Positions 59,527 to 64,000 of a DNA stretch of 64,000 nt are shown here, in pieces. The position numbers and the translations under genes were made by a program. Each line of letters begins with the position of its first letter. The stretch's first letter is position 1. The notes below the pieces were generated by a model. That model had not been told where the DNA came from. It searched no databases and saw only the letters and a list, made by a program, of their open reading frames with translations. The stretch is from Nitrososphaerota archaeon (lineage in GTDB: Archaea > Thermoproteota > Nitrososphaeria > Nitrososphaerales > JACQRY01), in the NCBI GenBank assembly GCA_016184315.1, contig JACPCU010000007.1, positions 62,001 through 126,000 of the forward strand. The letters are read 5' to 3'.

Positions 59527-61306
59527 GCTCTGGCGGTGCTACAGGGGGCTCGGGAGGAGGACCGGTACTGACCGGTGGATATGAAGGACGTATGTTATAC
59601 AGCTCGTCAGCATCACTCGGATCAGGAGTAAATACAGGCACATACTCAGTCTCATTCTCCAATTCAGCCAATAGACCCGTAGGGTCCGTGAACTTCAACG
59701 GATTATCGTTGGCGTAAACATACCTGTTGAGTGTTGAAGGTTCAGCGCAAGAGCACACCGGATCTTGCGTGGTGAATCTGCCTATCTCCGGGTCATAGTA
59801 ACTAGCTCCGAAGTAGTATAGTTTGGTGGGTGAGTCTTCCCATTTGCCGGTGTATTTGATCTTCTCTGTGCTATTTGCATTATGTTGTGGTCCGAAGGGC
59901 TTGTAGTTGGAAGCGAATAACTGGAGCTTAGATGCGCTAGTCGTCAGCCTCGTTGAGCCCAATGAGTCCTGATGGTAATACGTCAGCGAACCATTATTCT
60001 TAGCAATCAGCAAACTATTCGCGTAGAGGAATTTAGATTCTCCTCCACTCGTAACATTCTTCTGGTAGATGATGTTTAAACCGCTGAACAAGATGATCAG
60101 AGTAGAACCCTCGATGACCTTCACCCTCCTATTTTCGCCATCATAGAAGTACTGTCCCTGAGTAACACCGTTCTTAACCGCTTTAGTCATCATATTATTG
60201 TAGTTGTAAGTATAGTTCCAAGTATCCCCACCCTCAATCTTGCTGAACGTGTTCCCGTTGTTAGCATAGGTAAAGGTGAGAGAGCTGTTTGTAGAGGTGA
60301 GCCTGTTATATGTTCCGTATGTGTAGGCTACAGTTGTGTTCCCCTCCCTCTTCGTCAACCTGTTTCCCACCTGATCATATGTGTAGGTTATCGTTCCCCA
60401 CGGCCCCGTGGAAGAGGTCAACCTGTCCAACCCGTCGTAACCGTAGGATTCGGTCGCGCCAATACTCGTAATGTTCTTAACGTTCCCGTTGCTGGCGTAA
60501 GTGTAGTTCAGGTCTAAGCGTCTAACCTCTCCGTCTTTGACAACTATTCTTGTTGCTCTGCTCCTGGAATCATAGCTGTAGGTTGTTTGAAGCCCGTTGC
60601 CATAGCTTATCGTCTTAACCTTACCGTCTATCGTATAGGTGAATGATGCAAGTGTGCTGTTGAGGCTCTTAACCCTGTCCAACCCATCGTACTCATATGT
60701 CAACGGCTTGCTATCAGGATAGACAAGTCTTGTCAGACGACTCTCAGCATCATAGCTGTATGACGTAACATAGGTTGAGCCGTCAACGGTCTTAGCCTCA
60801 CTGAGAACCCTGTTCAAAGGATCATAGAAGTCGGTTGTAGAAGATACGAGATCGTTCATCGATACTCTGTTACCGTTCTTGTCGAAGCTGAAGGTTGCCG
60901 TTGTCGAATTGGGGTAGGTTATCTTCCTTATTCTGCCCTGTTCGTCGTAGCTCGTCTTAAGGATCTGCCCCTTGGCGTCGGTTGCATTCACTAGGTTGCC
61001 GATCTGATCATATTTCTTGGTTTCATTCTTGTTATCGGGGTAAGTTGTCTTGTTGTTCCGGTTTAGATCATCGTAGTAGAATCTTGTCAACTGGTTCTTA
61101 GCGTCTTTCACCGTAAGAATGTTTCCAGCCTTATCATAGGTCTGATCAGTCTGATAATACGTGGTTGAGTTAACATACTCCCTCGTCCAGATCAACCGGT
61201 CCCTCCAATCGTAGCCGTACACATTCTTCTTCCCATCCTCATTCAGAGTAGGTCTAGTGGTGTTCACCCATTTTTGATATGAGCCTCCTCGTGCCTTCTT
61301 TAGCAT
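59438..61306 (-). CDS. RHS/YD-repeat protein, N-terminally truncated, frameshifted near the C-terminus
   Basis: A 622-residue YD-repeat protein. Many copies of the G-x3-x-x-Y-x-YD-x-x-(N/D)R motif run from about residue 25 to 440, forming the RHS beta-shell. The canonical core follows: LGSTRLTTSASKLQLFASNY, KLYYFGASYYDPEIGRFTTQ and RYVYANDNPLKFTDPTGLL, where RHS proteins self-cleave. After the core comes a proline-rich tail, and the frame ends at 59438 after a six-C tract at 59522-59527. There is no signal peptide and no N-terminal plug domain. The ATG at 61306 comes two codons after an in-frame TAG and lies inside the upstream ribbon-helix-helix gene. It is probably a displaced 3' part of a larger RHS gene. 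Confidence 0.85.
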   Translation of the reverse strand: MLKKARGGSYQKWVNTTRPTLNEDGKKNVYGYDWRDRLIWTREYVNSTTYYQTDQTYDKAGNILTVKDAKNQLTRFYYDDLNRNNKTTYPDNKNETKKYDQIGNLVNATDAKGQILKTSYDEQGRIRKITYPNSTTATFSFDKNGNRVSMNDLVSSTTDFYDPLNRVLSEAKTVDGSTYVTSYSYDAESRLTRLVYPDSKPLTYEYDGLDRVKSLNSTLASFTYTIDGKVKTISYGNGLQTTYSYDSRSRATRIVVKDGEVRRLDLNYTYASNGNVKNITSIGATESYGYDGLDRLTSSTGPWGTITYTYDQVGNRLTKREGNTTVAYTYGTYNRLTSTNSSLTFTYANNGNTFSKIEGGDTWNYTYNYNNMMTKAVKNGVTQGQYFYDGENRRVKVIEGSTLIILFSGLNIIYQKNVTSGGESKFLYANSLLIAKNNGSLTYYHQDSLGSTRLTTSASKLQLFASNYKPFGPQHNANSTEKIKYTGKWEDSPTKLYYFGASYYDPEIGRFTTQDPVCSCAEPSTLNRYVYANDNPLKFTDPTGLLAELENETEYVPVFTPDPSDADELYNIRPSYPPVSTGPPPEPPVAPPEPPSISTSHSTNTPATRASPTYTYPAHTAA

Positions 61307-61523
61307 CCTCTATCTCTCTTTCAACATCCTTCCTGCTCTTGGTCTGTCGTTGCAGTCTTGAAGTCATCTCTTCAAGTGTTTTGACCCTCTCCTGACTGTA
61401 TAACAACTGCTTCACCGCGAACCTGATGAACTCGCTCTTCGTAGTGTATTCTCCGGCCTTGACCAGGGTCTCTATCCTCTTCAGGTCCTTCTCAGGTAGG
61501 TTCAGCAACATTTTCGTCCCCAT
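61254..61523 (-). CDS. Ribbon-helix-helix antitoxin-like regulator
   Basis: An 89-residue CopG/RHH-type protein from ATG 61523. The strand KMLLNLPEKDLKRIETLVKA and helices around TTKSEFIRFAVKQLL match the fold, and the charged C-terminal helix (LEEMTSRLQRQTKSRKDVER) would bind a toxin. A frame reaches 61736 but that N-terminal part is the antisense-like end of the PIN gene region. A GGTGAG just before the ATG fits a ribosome binding site. It overlaps the 5' part of the RHS gene by 53 nt in another frame. It is the likely partner of the PIN toxin encoded upstream. Confidence 0.82.
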   Translation of the reverse strand: MGTKMLLNLPEKDLKRIETLVKAGEYTTKSEFIRFAVKQLLYSQERVKTLEEMTSRLQRQTKSRKDVEREIEDAKEGTRRLISKMGEHH

Positions 61524-61543
61524 ATTCTCACCTTGTATACATG

Positions 61544-61566
61544 AAATATATGTTTTACATATATTT
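61544..61566 (-). promoter_or_regulatory. 23-bp inverted repeat overlapping the promoter of the RHH-RHS genes
   Basis: Arms AAATATATGT (61544-61553) and ACATATATTT (61557-61566) are exact reverse complements around a TTT centre. The repeat lies between the PIN toxin stop and the RHH start, 21-43 nt before the latter, and itself looks like a TATA element. RHH antitoxins bind such short palindromes, so this is a probable autoregulatory operator that would also control the RHS gene. Confidence 0.65.
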
Positions 61567-61978
61567 ATGCCTTCACCAGTTCTCTGGTTCTCCAGACCCT
61601 GAACCTGCCCTTGACAGTGTCGAAGTCCGCGTCGCTCGACCAGATCCCGTCGTGGTCTTCCATAGTTAGAGCGAGAGCTACCAGCGGTATGTCCGACTTG
61701 TCTCTGGAACCTATCAACTCGTAAGCCTCCTCCCACTTATCCTTGATGAAGTCGTAACTTACTGCCAATACTGGCATCGACCTGATCAACGTCAACGCTT
61801 CAACCCTGCTCAGCCCTCTCTTACCGGTGAGAAGCCTATAGATTTCTGCGATGGTGAACTCGGTTGTGATCAATATGTAGTCCCCAGAGAGGAGCACCTT
61901 GTTCTCCAAACCTTTGTACACCAGACCAGAGTAGAGGACGGTCGTATCTATCAGCAGGACAAGAGGCTTTTCATTCAT
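61565..61978 (-). CDS. PIN-domain ribonuclease toxin (VapC-like)
   Basis: A 137-residue PIN protein. Acidic residues fit the family: Asp in LLIDTTVLYSGLV, Glu in TEFTIAEIYRLL, Asp in SRDKSDIPLVALAL and the C-terminal SSDADFDTVKG. It would cleave RNA and is paired with the ribbon-helix-helix gene downstream, so the order is toxin first, antitoxin second. Its stop codon overlaps one arm of the inverted repeat at 61544-61566. Confidence 0.85.
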   Translation of the reverse strand: MNEKPLVLLIDTTVLYSGLVYKGLENKVLLSGDYILITTEFTIAEIYRLLTGKRGLSRVEALTLIRSMPVLAVSYDFIKDKWEEAYELIGSRDKSDIPLVALALTMEDHDGIWSSDADFDTVKGRFRVWRTRELVKA

Positions 61979-62287
61979 CCGAATCCGTCCTCAACGCCGT
62001 GAGATTCATGAGGCACTACACCGCTTGTAGGTATTGTTCATTCATATATTTGTAAGCTATCCCTGGATCAGAGCAAATAGCATTCTCAAGCTTCCAGTTT
62101 ACAGTTCTTCCTAATGCATCTCGATGGAACTATGTCGTCGCTAGAGGAGTCAATCCTCAGAGCGTTACAGCTGGAGGGATCAGAAAGACGTCAAAGTTAA
62201 CCCCGAAGAGCAGAGTAACGCCTTAAATCTTTCTCACATACCTGAGAAGGCCAGTCAAGCCATGGCGCTCAGATTAAGGAGGTCAGA
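61979..62287. other. 309-nt divergent region before cysS
   Basis: Promoter region for the PIN toxin (minus) and cysS (+). A minus-strand AT-rich ACAAATATATGAATG lies near 62050. Before cysS there are a TTAAAT box at 62223, a hairpin-capable repeat TTCTCA/TGAGAA (62231-62248), and a strong AAGGAGGT 4-5 nt before the ATG at 62288. I see no gene. Confidence 0.5.
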
Positions 62288-63613
62288 ATGTATACCTGTG
62301 GCCCCACCATCTATGATTACGCTCACATAGGCAATTTCAGAACCTTCATCTTCGAAGACATTCTGAGAAGATACCTCAAGTTCAAAGGCTACTCCGTCAC
62401 CCAAGTCATGAACCTCACCGACGTAGACGACAGGACCGTCAAGGCCTCCCGAAAAGAAGGAATCAAGCTCAGAGAATACACCGAAAGATACGCCAAAGCC
62501 TTCTTCGAAGACCTAGACGCATTGAACATCGAGAGGGCAGAGTACTACCCGAGAGCCACCGAACACATCAAGGAAATGACCGCCCTAGTCAAGAAGCTCA
62601 TCGACAACGGATACGCCTACGAAACCGCAGGCTCCACCTACTACGACATCTCAAAATTCACAGGCTACGGCAAGCTCTCCGGCGTAGCAGCATCCCAACA
62701 GGGAATACGCGTCACTGCAGATGAATATGGCAAGGATGAGGCAAGAGACTTCGCCTTATGGAAGACTTGGGACGAAGACGACGGAGAAGTCTTCTGGGAG
62801 ACCGAAGTAGGCAAAGGCAGACCCGGTTGGCACCTGGAGTGCTCAGCCATGTCCATGAAGTACCTCGGCGAAACCTTCGACATACACGCAGGCGGAGTAG
62901 ACCTCATCTTCCCCCACCATGAAAACGAAATCGCTCAATCCGAGGCAGCCACAGGCAAACCCTTCGTCAAATACTGGCTCCACGCCGAACACCTCATCGT
63001 AGAAGGCAGAAAGATGTCCAAATCACTGGGAAACTTCTACACCCTCAGAGACCTCATACAGAAAGGCTACGACCCCACAGCCATAAGATACCTCCTAATA
63101 TCAGCCCACTACCGCGATCAGCTGAACTTCACCTTCAAAGGCCTAGACCAAGCATCAAACACAGCAACACGCCTAAACGAATTCCACACCAGACTACAAG
63201 AAGCCCAAAACTCAACCACACACAACCCCACCATAACCACCCTCACACACAAACTGCTCAAAAACTTCGATGAAGCCATGGACCAAGACCTAAACACGCC
63301 AGCAGCCCTAGCAGCCCTATTCGAAGCAGTCAGAGACATCAACAAAGAACTAGACACAGGAAAATACAGCAGACAAGACATACAGCAAGCCACCGACACC
63401 CTAAACAAAGTAAACACAGTCCTAGGCATACTCAAACCCCAAGCCAAACCCACCACTCTAGAACAAGAAATCCTCCAACTAATACACGCAAGAGAAGACG
63501 CGAGAAAACGAAAAGACTGGACAACAGCAGACAAAATCAGAACCCAACTCCAACAAAAAGGCATAATCCTCGAAGACACCCCCCAAGGAGTAAAGTGGAG
63601 AATCAAAAGATAA
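62288..63613 (+). CDS. cysS: Cysteinyl-tRNA synthetase, short N-terminus
   Basis: Class I synthetase charging tRNA-Cys, 441 residues. The zinc-binding Cys is in MYTCGPTIYDYAHIGNFRT, which contains the HIGN variant of HIGH. The other zinc ligands are in the WHLECSAMS and HHENE regions, and KMSKSLGN is present. The chain begins about 20 residues later than most CysRS, at the ATG of MYTCGPT. A Shine-Dalgarno-like AAGGAGGTC sits right before this ATG, yet the frame is open upstream through EVRM to a TGA without another start. The 3' half of the gene is unusually poor in G on the + strand. Confidence 0.93.
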   Translation: MYTCGPTIYDYAHIGNFRTFIFEDILRRYLKFKGYSVTQVMNLTDVDDRTVKASRKEGIKLREYTERYAKAFFEDLDALNIERAEYYPRATEHIKEMTALVKKLIDNGYAYETAGSTYYDISKFTGYGKLSGVAASQQGIRVTADEYGKDEARDFALWKTWDEDDGEVFWETEVGKGRPGWHLECSAMSMKYLGETFDIHAGGVDLIFPHHENEIAQSEAATGKPFVKYWLHAEHLIVEGRKMSKSLGNFYTLRDLIQKGYDPTAIRYLLISAHYRDQLNFTFKGLDQASNTATRLNEFHTRLQEAQNSTTHNPTITTLTHKLLKNFDEAMDQDLNTPAALAALFEAVRDINKELDTGKYSRQDIQQATDTLNKVNTVLGILKPQAKPTTLEQEILQLIHAREDARKRKDWTTADKIRTQLQQKGIILEDTPQGVKWRIKR

Positions 63614-63780
63614 CAACACACCATTAAGAGAAAAACACCCTACAACAAGCCGAAAACCCACTCAAACAAAACCAAACAACAATAAACAAACCCCGAACCT
63701 ACATAAACCCCCCCACCTCCCCCCCAACAAGAAAGCACACACAAAACCAACAGCCCTAACAATCACCCAAGAAAACCAAA
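63601..63780. other. A+C-rich, G/T-depleted segment
   Basis: By eye I count about 10 G and 12 T in these 180 bases of the + strand, so A+C is near 88%. It covers the spacer between cysS and the next gene and grades into both genes. No repeat unit is obvious. Confidence 0.7.
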
Positions 63781-64000
63781 GTCAAAAGCAGACCTAGGAT
63801 ACCACAACTTCTTCTCCTCCAAAACACCCTGAAACAACAACGGAAGAGCAATAGTAGCATCACAATTCACAGTCGCAAAAAACGCCCCAGGCAAATACTT
63901 CCCCCAAGACTGACTCTCCTCAAACGTACATCCAGACAACCCACCCCACTCCGGATGATCAGTAGTAACACTCACACCATACGAATGACCCTCAACCTCA
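63763..64000 (-). CDS. Deoxyhypusine synthase-family protein, C-terminal part (5' end outside window)
   Basis: The visible 79 codons encode the C-terminal end of a deoxyhypusine synthase-like enzyme. The segment EWGGLSGCTFEESQSWGKY has the SWGK lysine that forms the enamine intermediate in the family, followed by VNCDATIALPLLFQGVLEE, part of the NAD-binding site region. The enzyme moves the aminobutyl group of spermidine to a lysine of aIF5A; some family members instead act on other polyamine substrates. The frame is open to the right edge, so the gene continues beyond 64000. It is convergent with cysS. Confidence 0.8.
   Translation of the reverse strand, partial: EVEGHSYGVSVTTDHPEWGGLSGCTFEESQSWGKYLPGAFFATVNCDATIALPLLFQGVLEEKKLWYPRSAFDFGFLG

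Noticed and set aside
1-64000. CRISPR arrays, rRNA genes, insertion sequences or prophage genes
   Set aside because: I saw no regularly spaced direct repeats, rRNA signatures, transposase motifs or phage structural genes when reading through the window.

Overview
The window reads as chromosomal DNA of an archaeon of the TACK group (Thermoproteota in the broad sense; a Nitrososphaeria-, Caldarchaeales- or Bathyarchaeia-like lineage would fit, but the sequence alone does not decide). The evidence is a Cdv/ESCRT division cluster (Vps4-like CdvC plus two Snf7-type CdvB paralogues), an Alba chromatin protein, a NusA-type KH protein next to an archaeal aspartyl-tRNA synthetase, the archaeal route to chorismate (DhnA-type ADH synthase, DHQ synthase II, GHMP shikimate kinase), an archaellin-type class III signal peptide, and TATA boxes about 25 nt upstream of leaderless starts. 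I found no rRNA, tRNA, CRISPR array or insertion sequence.

Layout. 0-6.6 kb: a 5'-truncated OFA-type MFS carrier, a PYROXD2/CrtI-like FAD oxidoreductase, an orphan archaellin-like pilin, a beta-hydroxyacid dehydrogenase, and a small metal operon (CuA-like cupredoxin plus ZIP transporter). 6.7-26 kb: a redox block with a UbiA prenyltransferase, a tungsten AOR, an MFS carrier, the three subunits of a xanthine-dehydrogenase-type molybdenum hydroxylase (large subunit on the opposite strand), UbiD decarboxylase, a DMSO-reductase-family molybdoenzyme and an aldehyde dehydrogenase. Inside this block lie the nusA-like/aspS pair and the convergent cdv cluster. 26-42 kb: an Fbp-type ABC binding protein and a fused double permease, a phosphoesterase, ileS, a polysaccharide flippase, an AK6-type adenylate kinase with no normal start codon, a DapA-family aldolase with an M20 peptidase, an NAD epimerase, a second fused ABC permease, and Alba. 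No ATPase subunit lies beside either permease.

42-53.2 kb: the best-defined unit is a tight minus-strand operon whose gene order follows the pathway: aspartokinase, ADH synthase, DHQ synthase II, DHQ dehydratase, shikimate dehydrogenase, shikimate kinase, EPSP synthase, chorismate synthase, a chorismate mutase-aminotransferase fusion, and prephenate dehydrogenase, followed by NAD(P)HX dehydratase. Aspartokinase at the head makes sense because ADH synthase uses aspartate semialdehyde. A perfect 10-bp inverted repeat lies just upstream of the first gene.

53.5-64 kb: a thiolase/DUF35 pair, a small winged-helix gene, a VapBC (AbrB/PIN) module with a palindromic operator, ketopantoate reductase, a membrane protein, and then the most unusual locus. 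A PIN toxin gene is followed by a ribbon-helix-helix gene whose promoter is a 23-bp palindrome. That gene overlaps an N-terminally truncated RHS-repeat gene. The RHS C-terminal glycine-zipper module continues in another frame past a six-C tract, and it is followed after 1 nt by a small multi-pass membrane protein and then by a 57-residue zinc-finger protein. This looks like an RHS polymorphic-toxin-like unit placed under toxin-antitoxin control. The window ends with cysS and the 3' part of a deoxyhypusine-synthase-family gene, in a stretch where the + strand is almost free of G and T.
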